NCBI GenBank assembly: GCA_038852315.1
Contig: JAWCKF010000002.1
Span: forward strand, 77,607-141,606
Direction: 5' to 3'
Origin: COMBO-56-21 sp038852315
GTDB lineage: Archaea > Thermoplasmatota > Thermoplasmata > UBA10834
Length of the DNA stretch: 64,000 bases
Below, in pieces: positions 32,547 through 40,356 of the stretch. Position 1 is the stretch's first letter. Every line of letters begins with the position of its first letter. Position numbers and translations under genes: made by a program. The notes under the pieces were generated by a model that saw only the letters and a list, made by a program, of their open reading frames with translations, did no database searches and had not been told where the DNA came from.

Positions 32547-34361
32547 ATGGCCCCGACGGTGCCGCCAGAGGCATCCCAAGAGATCGAGTTCGTCAGAAGC
32601 CTCGTGGCGAGGCATTTTCCAGTGTACGACGTGCGAGTGAACTACGACGTGGTTCAGTTCTTCTGCAGGGTCGACCCTGCCACCCTGGAGGAGTCCTTCG
32701 AGAACCTGCGCCAAGAGATGGCTGAGCACAACTACATACCCATGATCACCTACGACAAGGGTGAGCACATAGTCCAGGTCGCCCGGAAGCCGCAAGCGAG
32801 ATACAGGAGCATATATGTCAACATTGGCTTTCTGATTGTGACATTCCTCACGATGCTCTTTGCGGGCGTCCTCGACTGGGTGTCGTATTCAAGTACGCCA
32901 CCAGGTGAGACTTGGTCTCCTCACAGCATCATGATGGGCGTGCTCACGTTCACTCTGCCCCTTATGGCGATTCTCTCAGTGCACGAGCTGGCACATTACT
33001 TCATGGCCCGTAGGAGGAAAGTCGCTGCGTCTCTGCCTTTCTTCATCCCGTCCTTTCCTCCGCTCGGCACATTCGGGGCTTTCATATCGCTCCGGGATCC
33101 CATACCCAACAAGAAGGCCCTGATGGAGATAGGCGCCGCCGGACCTCTCGCTGGACTCGCGCTCGCGATACCCATCGGGATATATGGGCTGATACTCACA
33201 AATGAGGGTGCGATGCCGCCGCCTGTGAACCAGGCCGGCAACGTCGTGGGGATATCCTTCCCACTGCTATACTCCTGGTTAGAGCGGTTCTTCCCGATAA
33301 CGGGCGACTACCTGCTTCACCCTACGGCCTTCGCAGCTTGGGTCGGCATACTCGTCACGGGCCTGAACCTGTTGCCAGTGGGCCAGTTGGACGGGGGGCA
33401 CATAGCGCGCGCGCTTCTGGGGGAGAAATCTAAGTACCTAAGTTGGGCCACAGTGGCGGCGTTGGTTGCCATGAGCTTTCTGTACTTCGGATGGATCATC
33501 TTCGCGATACTCGTGCTCTTCCTTGGGACGAGGCATCCCCCGACGCTGAACGATATCTCACACATCGGACGTTCGCGGACGGCCGTGGGCGTGTTGGCGT
33601 TCGTCGTGCTTCTCCTGACATTCGTGCCTCAGCCGATGGTGACCATCGCTGCCGACTACTCGTTCGACGTCGAGCCCCAGGGGGAGACCGATGTGACGAT
33701 ACTCCCTGGCGGCTCATACACGCTCGGGCTGGTCGTGACGAACACGGGGAACGCATACAACGAGATACTCATCGCGGGCGCGGACGTTCCCACCGGCTGG
33801 GAGGTCAGCTTCGTAGAAGCTCACAGCAACGCATCGAGGAGCGGGGCCTCGCTCCTGCTCCACTTGAACTCGAGCGAGAGCGCAGTACTGAACGCGTCTG
33901 TGATCGCGTCGCCTTTGGAGGTATCTGGAGAGACGAGGAGCGTGGTGATCAGGGCTACCTCGACGAACTCAAGCGAGTCTCACGATGTCCGCTTGAACTT
34001 CACTGTCGAGACGCCTTCCCTCGTATACTGGCTCGTGGATTCGTCTGTCTCGATCCCGCGTGGGTTCTCGGCAAACATAACGGTCCAGCTGAACAACTCA
34101 GAGGGGCGGAACCTCAGCGTCACACTCAGGACGAACGAAACGCGCCCTAGCAACGTCGATTACCTACTGTGGACGGACTGGACCGACGGTGCGATGTACC
34201 CCGAGGTCAACCTGACGGTGCCTGCGGGCGGCTCCGCCACGTTCGTGGTGTTCGTGATGGTGGGTCCCCTGGCTTCGCCAGGGGCTGCTTCAGTAAGCGT
34301 TGACGTGCACATCGACGAGGCGGTCGTGCTCAGGGTGCCTGTCACGTTCTGGATCGCCTAG
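32547..34361 (+). CDS. Site-2 protease (M50) fused to extracellular Ig-like region
   Basis: Intramembrane zinc metalloprotease, 604 aa. A ~85-residue cytosolic N-terminal domain precedes the M50 core. HELAH at 146-150 supplies two zinc ligands and LLPVGQLDGGH supplies the third (D282). About six to eight helices end near residue 355. The remaining ~240 residues are predicted outside and consist of two NEW3/Ig-like beta domains (TDVTILPGGSYTLGLVVTNTG; SVSIPRGFSANITVQLNNSEG) rich in N-glycosylation sequons. The core resembles archaeal/plant EGY-type proteases, and the ectodomain is an unusual addition. Substrate unknown. The 3' end overlaps the Trm-G10 gene by 4 bp, convergent. Confidence 0.85.
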   Translation: MAPTVPPEASQEIEFVRSLVARHFPVYDVRVNYDVVQFFCRVDPATLEESFENLRQEMAEHNYIPMITYDKGEHIVQVARKPQARYRSIYVNIGFLIVTFLTMLFAGVLDWVSYSSTPPGETWSPHSIMMGVLTFTLPLMAILSVHELAHYFMARRRKVAASLPFFIPSFPPLGTFGAFISLRDPIPNKKALMEIGAAGPLAGLALAIPIGIYGLILTNEGAMPPPVNQAGNVVGISFPLLYSWLERFFPITGDYLLHPTAFAAWVGILVTGLNLLPVGQLDGGHIARALLGEKSKYLSWATVAALVAMSFLYFGWIIFAILVLFLGTRHPPTLNDISHIGRSRTAVGVLAFVVLLLTFVPQPMVTIAADYSFDVEPQGETDVTILPGGSYTLGLVVTNTGNAYNEILIAGADVPTGWEVSFVEAHSNASRSGASLLLHLNSSESAVLNASVIASPLEVSGETRSVVIRATSTNSSESHDVRLNFTVETPSLVYWLVDSSVSIPRGFSANITVQLNNSEGRNLSVTLRTNETRPSNVDYLLWTDWTDGAMYPEVNLTVPAGGSATFVVFVMVGPLASPGAASVSVDVHIDEAVVLRVPVTFWIA

Positions 34362-35341
34362 CCGCGTTTCAGTGCGCAGAAGTGCCTCGTGAGTGAGCCG
34401 TGGACGTAGAGCGGATGTGTCTCAATTACGACGAAGTCGTCTGCGGCATCGAGCAGCGACTTCCTCGGAACTACTAGCCCGACGTATGCCCCCTTCTCGA
34501 GCACCTGTGCGAAGGCGGAGAAGGCCCTCGCATAGAGCTTTGGGAGGCTCTCCCCCTTAGTGCTAGCCGATCTTCCGTAGGGAGGGTCCGTAGCTATGCT
34601 GTCCACGCTGCCCACGACCTCGGGTACTCTGCCAACGTCGCTCACGAGCAGCTCTGACCTGAGGCCGAGATGGTGCAAGTTCTTCCTGGCACCCTCGATC
34701 ATCTCCTCCGATATGTCACTCCCCACAGGCACCGCTCCCACGAGCGCTGCCTCGGCGAGCACGGCACCGGTGCCGCAGAACGGGTCGAGCATTCGACCGC
34801 CGGGAGCGGCCCTCGACAGGTTGACTAGCGCGCGGGCATACTTGGGATGGAGTGACGCAGGGTAGGTGAAAGGCATGTACCTGTTCTTGCGTCTCTCGAA
34901 GGATGACCTGTCGACCGTGCCGATCACCCGCCCTATGTGAACACACCTCGAGAACACGATTCGTATGTCCGTCTTCGGATGCCTAAGGTCGACTCCCTTG
35001 CCTCTGCCGATGACGCCTCCCACGACCCTCGTGGCCTCGGCAAGGTCCGGTGATATTGTGCCGACCTTGGTCGCCCTTACCCTTATGGGACCCTCAACGT
35101 CGATGCCAGAGGCATGTGCGCCAAGCTCGTCTGGCGGGCATGAGCCGAGCCACTCGCTCACATAGTGGCACAATCCGACACGTGCGGCGAGCCGCAGGGC
35201 GTCCGCACGCGTCTCGATTATCAACACCCCTGGCTCGTGCCTGAGGACCCTGGCCCTGTGGCCGAGCGCCTCGCACGCTGCGAGGGCGTCCGCCCTTGCC
35301 AAGGGCTCGCACTCCATTGAGAGCTCAAGCAGGAGCTTCAC
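34358..35341 (-). CDS. tRNA (guanine10-N2)-methyltransferase (Trm-G10/Trm11 type)
   Basis: SAM-dependent enzyme that methylates G10 of tRNA. 327 aa: an N-terminal THUMP-containing half (GLCHYVSEWLGSCP, VRATKVG) and a C-terminal Rossmann MTase with MLDPFCGTGAVLAEA (SAM site) and the catalytic ATDPPYGRS motif. RKNRYMPFTYPASLHPKYARAL is the family linker. GTG 35341 is the start. A TATA-like GGTTAATGG (minus strand, about 35368-35376) puts the transcript start within a few bases of it, so leaderless. radA lies upstream on the same strand. Confidence 0.92.
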   Translation of the reverse strand: MKLLLELSMECEPLARADALAACEALGHRARVLRHEPGVLIIETRADALRLAARVGLCHYVSEWLGSCPPDELGAHASGIDVEGPIRVRATKVGTISPDLAEATRVVGGVIGRGKGVDLRHPKTDIRIVFSRCVHIGRVIGTVDRSSFERRKNRYMPFTYPASLHPKYARALVNLSRAAPGGRMLDPFCGTGAVLAEAALVGAVPVGSDISEEMIEGARKNLHHLGLRSELLVSDVGRVPEVVGSVDSIATDPPYGRSASTKGESLPKLYARAFSAFAQVLEKGAYVGLVVPRKSLLDAADDFVVIETHPLYVHGSLTRHFCALKRG

Positions 35342-35380
35342 GTCAGGACTGAGCTACCGGGAGCACCATTAACCCTTCGC

Positions 35381-36322
35381 TCAGTCACCTATGCCAGACT
35401 CGGATACCTCGAACACGGCCTCAGCCTCGGGTAGGTTCGGGGAATCTATCAGTCGGGCGATCCTCTTCCCACCCTTGCTCTTCCGCAAATAGACTCTGAA
35501 GGTGGCGGTGTGGCCCACTATATGACCCCCGATGGGGCGCGTCGGATCTCCAAAGAAGGCGTCCGGCTTGGCCGCCACCTGATTGGTCACAGCAATCACC
35601 GCGTTGTGGACGTCGCCGAACCTCAGGAGGTCGTGCATGTGCTTGTTGAGCGTCTGTTGCCTCTCCGCCAACGCACCTCTGCCGATATACTCCGCCCTGA
35701 AGTGCGCGGTCAGAGAATCGACGACCATGAGCCTTACGGGAAACTCTTTGGCCATCTCGAAAGCTTTGTCCACCAGAAGCATCTGATGATGGCTGTTGAA
35801 CGCCCGTGCAACGTGTATCTTCTTGAGCACCTCGTCGGGGTCCAGACCTTTGCCCTCAGCCATCTGGGTTATCCTCTCCGGCCTGAAAGTCTGCTCGGTG
35901 TCTATCATGACAGTGTGGCCGTCGAGTCCGCCCTCGCTCACCGGCATCGTGGCGTTGACAGCAAGTTGGTGGCAAAGCTGCGTCTTGCCCGATCCGAACT
36001 CCCCGAAGAACTCCACGATCGCGCGCGTCTCGAACCCCCCGCCCATGAGCTCGTCCAAAGCCTTCGAGCCAGATGTGAGCTTCGCGATGCTCTTCCTGCG
36101 TTCAAGTATCACGTCGCCCGTCTCGAACCCGCCCACATCGGCGGCCTTCTTGGCAGCCGCTATTATCTTCGCCGCTGTCGCCTCTCCTATCTCAGCCACT
36201 TCGGCCAGGTTCCTCGGGGAGTCGACGGCTATCATCATGAGATCTGTGTACCCAGCCTCCTTGAGCTTCTCGAGTATCGCGGGACCCACGCCCGGGAGCT
36301 TCTCAATCTCCTCCTCGGACAT
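35381..36322 (-). CDS. radA: RadA recombinase
   Basis: Archaeal RecA/Rad51-family strand-exchange protein, 313 aa, usual length. An N-terminal helix-hairpin-helix DNA-binding domain (IEKLPGVGPAILEKLKEAGY) precedes the ATPase core. Walker A is GEFGSGKT (107-114) and Walker B LMVVDSLTAHFR. The L2-loop region (VTNQVAAKPDAFFGDP, PIGGHIVGHTATFRVYLRK) is intact and there is no intein. ATG 36322 has AGGTG upstream and a TATA element at 36361-36369. Confidence 0.98.
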   Translation of the reverse strand: MSEEEIEKLPGVGPAILEKLKEAGYTDLMMIAVDSPRNLAEVAEIGEATAAKIIAAAKKAADVGGFETGDVILERRKSIAKLTSGSKALDELMGGGFETRAIVEFFGEFGSGKTQLCHQLAVNATMPVSEGGLDGHTVMIDTEQTFRPERITQMAEGKGLDPDEVLKKIHVARAFNSHHQMLLVDKAFEMAKEFPVRLMVVDSLTAHFRAEYIGRGALAERQQTLNKHMHDLLRFGDVHNAVIAVTNQVAAKPDAFFGDPTRPIGGHIVGHTATFRVYLRKSKGGKRIARLIDSPNLPEAEAVFEVSESGIGD

Positions 36323-36360
36323 CGCGCATCACACCTGCACAGTTCCAAACCCCCAGACAG

Positions 36361-36369
36361 GATATAATG
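36361..36369 (-). promoter_or_regulatory. TATA box of radA
   Basis: Minus-strand CATTATATC, 43 bp before ATG 36322, followed by an AGGTG ribosome site, so the radA mRNA has a short leader. Confidence 0.5.
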
Positions 36370-36450
36370 CTATTGACTAGAGGTATCCGAAAGTGTCCGA
36401 CGGTCGGGCGTAGGAATGGCATCTGGACTTGCCTGGACCGCGACCAAAAG

Positions 36451-36459
36451 GTATTAAAC
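36451..36459 (+). promoter_or_regulatory. TATA box of the 257-aa membrane protein gene
   Basis: GTATTAAAC centred 30 bp before ATG 36485, predicting a leaderless or nearly leaderless transcript. Confidence 0.45.
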
Positions 36460-36484
36460 GGAGCTGGGCCTTCGCTGCACCGTC

Positions 36485-37258
36485 ATGGCGAAGAAGAGGA
36501 AGAAGGAGAAGAAGGAGGAGGAGTACGAGTTCACCCCTCCTGACTTCGACGAGAAAGAGTTCCTGATGAAGGAGCTCAAGGACACCAAGGTCGCCCTTGC
36601 GACTGTCGGCTTCGCCATCCTTGCAGGCGCGATTGCAGGGGTGATATCGATGGTGAGCCGCGCCCTTGTCGGAGCGGCCTTCCTGGTCGCGATAGCAGGT
36701 ATCTTCTCTCTGAGATACTACTACAAGCTTCTCAAGATAGACATCACAGCGTTCACGAAAAAGAATTGGGTCGGCAACGTGGCGACCTACTTCTTCACTT
36801 TCCTCGCGATATGGGTGCTCCTTCTGAACGCCCCGTTCTCCGACCTCGCCGACCCCTCGATAGATTCCATCGAGATATTCGTGCACGACGTCAACGCCGA
36901 CTCTTGGCAGGCGATCGAGTACAAGAGGATCGAAGCGCTGGGCGGGTTCGTCTGGGTGTTCAAGGGCACTAACAACTCTGTGACGCCCACGAACACCCCC
37001 ATACATGCCAGCAACGGCTACATCGTCAACATAACTGCCCGCGTCACAGACAACGGCAAGCTCAGCTACGCCGAGATAGCGGTTGGAGCCGAGGTCTATG
37101 CGAGAATGACCGCTTCCAGCGACCACAGGTATCAGCACGTCATAAACGGCAGCGCACTGAATGCATCGACGGGCCTTACATTCACGATAAGGGCTGTCGA
37201 CGACCATGGGAACGAGAACACGTTCACGCCGGTGAGGCCCGTCCCCGTCCTCCCGTGA
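36485..37258 (+). CDS. Membrane protein with extracellular domain, unknown
   Basis: A 257-aa protein. A highly charged Lys/Glu N-terminus (KKRKKEKKEEE) is followed by three hydrophobic helices at about residues 37-57, 60-77 and 98-116. The C-terminal ~140 residues are probably outside and beta-rich, with several N-x-S/T sites (NNSVTP, NITARV, NGSALNAS). No catalytic motif is recognisable. Its expression from a near-leaderless promoter and its position between radA and the CCA enzyme give no functional clue. Confidence 0.7.
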   Translation: MAKKRKKEKKEEEYEFTPPDFDEKEFLMKELKDTKVALATVGFAILAGAIAGVISMVSRALVGAAFLVAIAGIFSLRYYYKLLKIDITAFTKKNWVGNVATYFFTFLAIWVLLLNAPFSDLADPSIDSIEIFVHDVNADSWQAIEYKRIEALGGFVWVFKGTNNSVTPTNTPIHASNGYIVNITARVTDNGKLSYAEIAVGAEVYARMTASSDHRYQHVINGSALNASTGLTFTIRAVDDHGNENTFTPVRPVPVLP

Positions 37259-37263
37259 GAGCC

Positions 37264-38595
37264 CTAACGCTCCCAGGGCATGCGCTCATCGAAGTGCCTC
37301 GTCAGCGCCCCCAGATGCTTCTCTGCCAGGAGCTGCTCCCCACTCTCTATCTCGAACCCTCCCTGGGCCTTGACGTCCTTGCCCAAGGGTATGTCCTTCA
37401 GCTTCGCGCTGAGGAGGGCGTCGGCGCGGTCGTAGTCCCTCTCGACCATCACGTACCACCTTCCAGACTCGATGTATGGCTTCGAGGCTCCGAGCGAGTT
37501 CCACTTCGCAAGGAACTCGTTCACGTTCTCCGAGTTCACGGGCGGACCACGGTGCTTTCTCTGCCTTGGGAGAGTCATGCTCGTCAGCTCTATCAGCAGG
37601 TGTGTCTCGGAATCGACATGGATGGTTGTCTTCTCGACCTCGAAGTCGGCGTGCTCGAGCAACGAGGTCATGCTAGCCAGGGACTTCCTGAGCTGGGGGT
37701 AGAGGACGTCGTCGATGAGGTCCAGCTTTGGGAACACCACTGAGACGATGTTCCTCAGCCTCTCTCCCGCCACCTCCCTTATCTTCTCGGGCGGCCACGG
37801 ACGTCTTTCTTCCGGGAAGAAGAACTTCAATGAGGGCGTCCGGATGTACTCCCTCGAGGCCATAACGAACCTCAACAGAGTCTCCAAAGACACGGCTGAG
37901 GCGACGTTTCGCGAGGGGTCCACGGGGTCCACGAATGTGAGCGGGTCGTCGAACTCTTTCCCCTCATATCCTGGCAACGCCAGTACCTCTCCCGACTTCC
38001 ATTGTCGCGCGGCATCCAAGACTGCCTTGAAAGTCCCGAAGCGCATGACCAGAAGTTCACACAGGTACCCGGAGAAACCCTGGACCTTCGCCTCGGCGCC
38101 ATAGCATTCGATGCCTTTCATGAAGCGCTTGAGCAGCCTGACCTCGTCGGCCTGCGACTTCTTCAGGTTCTTCCTCACGAATTCAGTGTGGAAAGGCGTG
38201 CGGTCGACTGCGCTCATCTTGTGCTTCGTGTCCCTTATCCTGTAGCAAGGGACGAGGTCAACCTGGAAACCCTTGAACAGACCCCTTACATATGGGTGCT
38301 GGGCGTAGTGTTCGCGCCCGTCGATCACGGCGCGGCCGATCTCGAGCCCCTTGGTCTTCAGCACCTCAATGGGCGTGCTCTCGGCGAAAAGCATGAACAT
38401 GTCGATGTCAGGGTCTTTCAGGTGGGTGCCCTTGGCAACGGATCCCACGAGCATGGGCTCGACGTGCACTTCTGCCCTGCGAGCGGCGTCGACCACCCTC
38501 TTCGACAGCTCCTCGACAACAGCAGCCACCTTCCTCTCCTGCGAAGGCGTCGGCTTTATGGCCTTCAGCACCTCGGATTCGATGCTCATATCCAT
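37264..38595 (-). CDS. cca: Archaeal class I CCA tRNA nucleotidyltransferase
   Basis: Adds CCA to tRNA 3' ends, needed here because neither tRNA in the window encodes CCA. 443 aa, typical. The polymerase-beta-like motif is VGSVAKGTHLKDPDIDMFMLF region (GS at 51-52; catalytic D63 and D65), with the third carboxylate in FQVDLVPCYRI. The archaeal-specific helical middle (AYGFSGYLCELLV-like QGFSGYLCELLVMRFG) and C-terminal regions follow. ATG 38595 coincides with the transcript start predicted from the TATA element at 38617-38625, and the next ATG is two codons in. Confidence 0.95.
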   Translation of the reverse strand: MDMSIESEVLKAIKPTPSQERKVAAVVEELSKRVVDAARRAEVHVEPMLVGSVAKGTHLKDPDIDMFMLFAESTPIEVLKTKGLEIGRAVIDGREHYAQHPYVRGLFKGFQVDLVPCYRIRDTKHKMSAVDRTPFHTEFVRKNLKKSQADEVRLLKRFMKGIECYGAEAKVQGFSGYLCELLVMRFGTFKAVLDAARQWKSGEVLALPGYEGKEFDDPLTFVDPVDPSRNVASAVSLETLLRFVMASREYIRTPSLKFFFPEERRPWPPEKIREVAGERLRNIVSVVFPKLDLIDDVLYPQLRKSLASMTSLLEHADFEVEKTTIHVDSETHLLIELTSMTLPRQRKHRGPPVNSENVNEFLAKWNSLGASKPYIESGRWYVMVERDYDRADALLSAKLKDIPLGKDVKAQGGFEIESGEQLLAEKHLGALTRHFDERMPWER

Positions 38596-38616
38596 GCGGC
38601 ATGATGCCCTGGGAGG

Positions 38617-38625
38617 CTATTAATA
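38617..38625 (-). promoter_or_regulatory. TATA box of cca
   Basis: Minus-strand TATTAATAG centred 26 bp before ATG 38595, so the transcript is predicted to be leaderless. Confidence 0.5.
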
Positions 38626-38711
38626 GAATCGTGCAAGGGGCCGGAGAAAAGGTGTCGTCGAGGCTGGTGTGGTGGGGATTGTTAAAATCTTCACATTGCT
38701 TAGGAGGAAAG

Positions 38712-38864
38712 TTGAGCCACCAACCTCCCGACACCGGTTATCACCTATCATCAGGTTGTATAAGAGCGTTTGCGTTGTACCATCCAGAGGGCGCGCCGGC
38801 GCGCCGAAAAACGGACGTCTGGTACGAGATTTATAAGCCATCTCTTATGCTGCTCGAGAGGTAG
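38712..38864 (+). CDS. Possible small ORF with strong ribosome site (50 aa)
   Basis: TTG-initiated 50-codon frame preceded by AGGAGGAAAG at 38702-38711. The predicted peptide begins MSHQPPDTGYHLSSG and ends with KPSLMLLER. Third-position G+C is lower than in neighbouring genes, and the last 34 bases overlap the convergent 38831-39187 gene, so coding status is doubtful. It spans the palindrome at 38790-38805. Confidence 0.22.
   Translation: MSHQPPDTGYHLSSGCIRAFALYHPEGAPARRKTDVWYEIYKPSLMLLER
38790..38805. repeat. 16-bp perfect GC palindrome
   Basis: GGCGCGCCGGCGCGCC, self-complementary and made of two identical 8-bp palindromes. It lies in a 235-bp region without a confident gene (38596-38830), next to a TATA-like element TTATAAAT complement at 38829-38837. 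Could be an operator or the 5' hairpin of a small RNA. Confidence 0.4.
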
Positions 38865-39187
38865 TTCGTCATGAAGATTTCATTCTCCATGTGGGCTATC
38901 TGAGCCATGTCGCCTTCCGACACGCTGACCAGCTCAGTCCTGGGGCCTCCCACCCATAACACCACCAATATCTTCTCGTCCGAATTTAATTCGGCGAATC
39001 CGAAATCAGATGACGGTGTCCATGTCTTCCGCGAGAGCCTCATCTCACACGCCTCCGCGAGGGTCTTGAGGAGCGTTTCAAGCTCGGTAGGGGCATGTTC
39101 CGTTCTAACTATCGCAACCGACACGCGATGTTGCTGCACATGGTCCCTTATCGCTTCCACATCGCGCGAGCTGAGGATCGATGCCAT
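38831..39187 (-). CDS. Hypothetical 118-aa protein
   Basis: Not recognised. A soluble alpha/beta protein beginning MASILSSRDVEAIRDHVQQH, with beta-rich centre (VSVAIVRTEHAPTELETLL) and a strongly hydrophobic strand EKILVVLWVGGP. ATG 39187 is chosen over the longer frame to 39253 because a TATA-like element at 39218-39225 places the transcript start near 39195. No partner gene. Its tail overlaps a doubtful small ORF on the other strand. Confidence 0.6.
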   Translation of the reverse strand: MASILSSRDVEAIRDHVQQHRVSVAIVRTEHAPTELETLLKTLAEACEMRLSRKTWTPSSDFGFAELNSDEKILVVLWVGGPRTELVSVSEGDMAQIAHMENEIFMTNYLSSSIRDGL

Positions 39188-39293
39188 GATTCCGATGGCC
39201 GAAGTGCGAGACTCTCGGATAATGCTTGCGAATGACGTGGCTCGTCTTAGCACGTCCTATGACCGAGAACCGTGCGCTCGGCTGACCTCAACC

Positions 39294-39302
39294 ACTTTAT
39301 AT
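39294..39302 (+). promoter_or_regulatory. TATA box, plus-strand promoter
   Basis: CTTTATATC, the only obvious promoter in this divergent gap that points right. It would start a transcript near 39325, supporting the 52-codon ORF at 39348. Confidence 0.4.
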
Positions 39303-39347
39303 CCCGCACGACGATTCCCTGAGCAGGTACGTCGGGGATGGGGCGAA

Positions 39348-39506
39348 ATGTGTTCTGAGAAGGATTGCGTGATATTCCGGGGCATGATAGTCGCTTGCGA
39401 TAGCTGCGAGAAGATGTCAAGGACAGACATGAGAGATGTTGGCCAGAGCGAGCCAAGTTCAGGACGCGCTGCGCAGTTGATCAGGCCTTCTCCGGAGACT
39501 GTCTGA
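39348..39506 (+). CDS. Small Cys-rich ORF (52 aa)
   Basis: A 52-codon frame starting MCSEKDCVIFRGMIVACDSC. Cysteines at 2, 7, 17 and 20 could bind a metal. GGGATGGGG lies just upstream and a TATA box is at 39294-39302. The last 26 bases overlap the end of the convergent metallo-beta-lactamase gene. Promoter, ribosome site and paired cysteines argue for a gene, while the overlap and small size argue against. Confidence 0.4.
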   Translation: MCSEKDCVIFRGMIVACDSCEKMSRTDMRDVGQSEPSSGRAAQLIRPSPETV

Positions 39507-40296
39507 TCCTGTCGCCGACGCTCACCGAGTCCTTCTTCAGCTCGAGGATCATGAAGTCCCTGGCGGCGATGGTCCTCACGCCCGAACGTTCCTCTATCCA
39601 CCTCGCCTGCGTCTCAGGGTTCTCCTGTATCACGCGCATGCCGAAGTGGGTGATCACCGCCAGCTCCGGTCTGGTCTTCTCGATGAGATAGCCCGCGTCT
39701 TCTGTGCTCAGATGGTGCGGGATCCTTTGTCCGAGCGGGCGAGTCACACAGGCGATCAAGACGCGCGCGTTCCTATGCGCCTTTATCACCTGCTCGACAA
39801 GCTGGGTGTCTGACACATAGGATATGACCCCCGCACCGGTGGATATCTTGAACCCCACGGAGCTCGTGTCTGAGTGGGCAGAAGGGGTGGCCGATATCTC
39901 CACCGGCCTGAGGCTGACCTTCGTATAGGGCTGCACGGCCTTCACTACCCTGGGCTGGGAGAGGTGGTACTTCGATATGGCCGGTCCGAACTCGCCGTTC
40001 CCCTCGATGACACTCTGAGACGCTATAAGGACGCCGCGTTTGCGTGAGCCGCCCTCGGTCATCGCCTCTATGAGTATCTCTGCGTCCAGGTAGTGGTCTG
40101 GATGGCAATGTGATATGAGTATGGCGTCCGTCAACAGCGGATCGATCCCTACGGAACGCATGCGCACGAGTGCTCCCGGCCCGGGGTCGATGTGCATGTT
40201 CCTCTCGTCCTCGATGTAGATTCCGCCGGTTGCGCGGGCCTGATAGATCGTGGCGAACCTGCCACCGCCAGTGCCCAGGAAGGTGACCCGAGTCAT
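39481..40296 (-). CDS. Metallo-beta-lactamase-fold hydrolase (RNase Z-like group)
   Basis: A 271-aa metal hydrolase. VTFLGTGGGRFATI opens the fold, ISHCHPDHYLDAEILIEAM is the HxHxDH metal motif, SAHSDTSSVGFKI and YVSDTQLVEQV supply further ligands, and HHLSTEDAGYLI plus VITHFGMRVI complete the site. Related proteins include tRNase Z and phosphodiesterases, but the exosite of true RNase Z is not evident. ATG 40296 lies 30 bp from the divergent TATA element at 40323-40331, predicting a near-leaderless mRNA. Confidence 0.85.
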   Translation of the reverse strand: MTRVTFLGTGGGRFATIYQARATGGIYIEDERNMHIDPGPGALVRMRSVGIDPLLTDAILISHCHPDHYLDAEILIEAMTEGGSRKRGVLIASQSVIEGNGEFGPAISKYHLSQPRVVKAVQPYTKVSLRPVEISATPSAHSDTSSVGFKISTGAGVISYVSDTQLVEQVIKAHRNARVLIACVTRPLGQRIPHHLSTEDAGYLIEKTRPELAVITHFGMRVIQENPETQARWIEERSGVRTIAARDFMILELKKDSVSVGDRIRQSPEKA

Positions 40297-40322
40297 GAAT
40301 GCGAAGCCTTAATGCCTGTACC

Positions 40323-40331
40323 CTTTAATAC
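40323..40331. promoter_or_regulatory. Shared TATA element of two divergent genes
   Basis: CTTTAATAC reads as a TATA-like box on both strands. About 27 bp to the left is the MBL ATG (40296) and about 26 bp to the right is the deaminase TTG (40357). Both genes would be leaderless and may compete for one site. Confidence 0.45.
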
Positions 40332-40356
40332 CGTTCCGGGCCGGGGGCGTGCGGAC

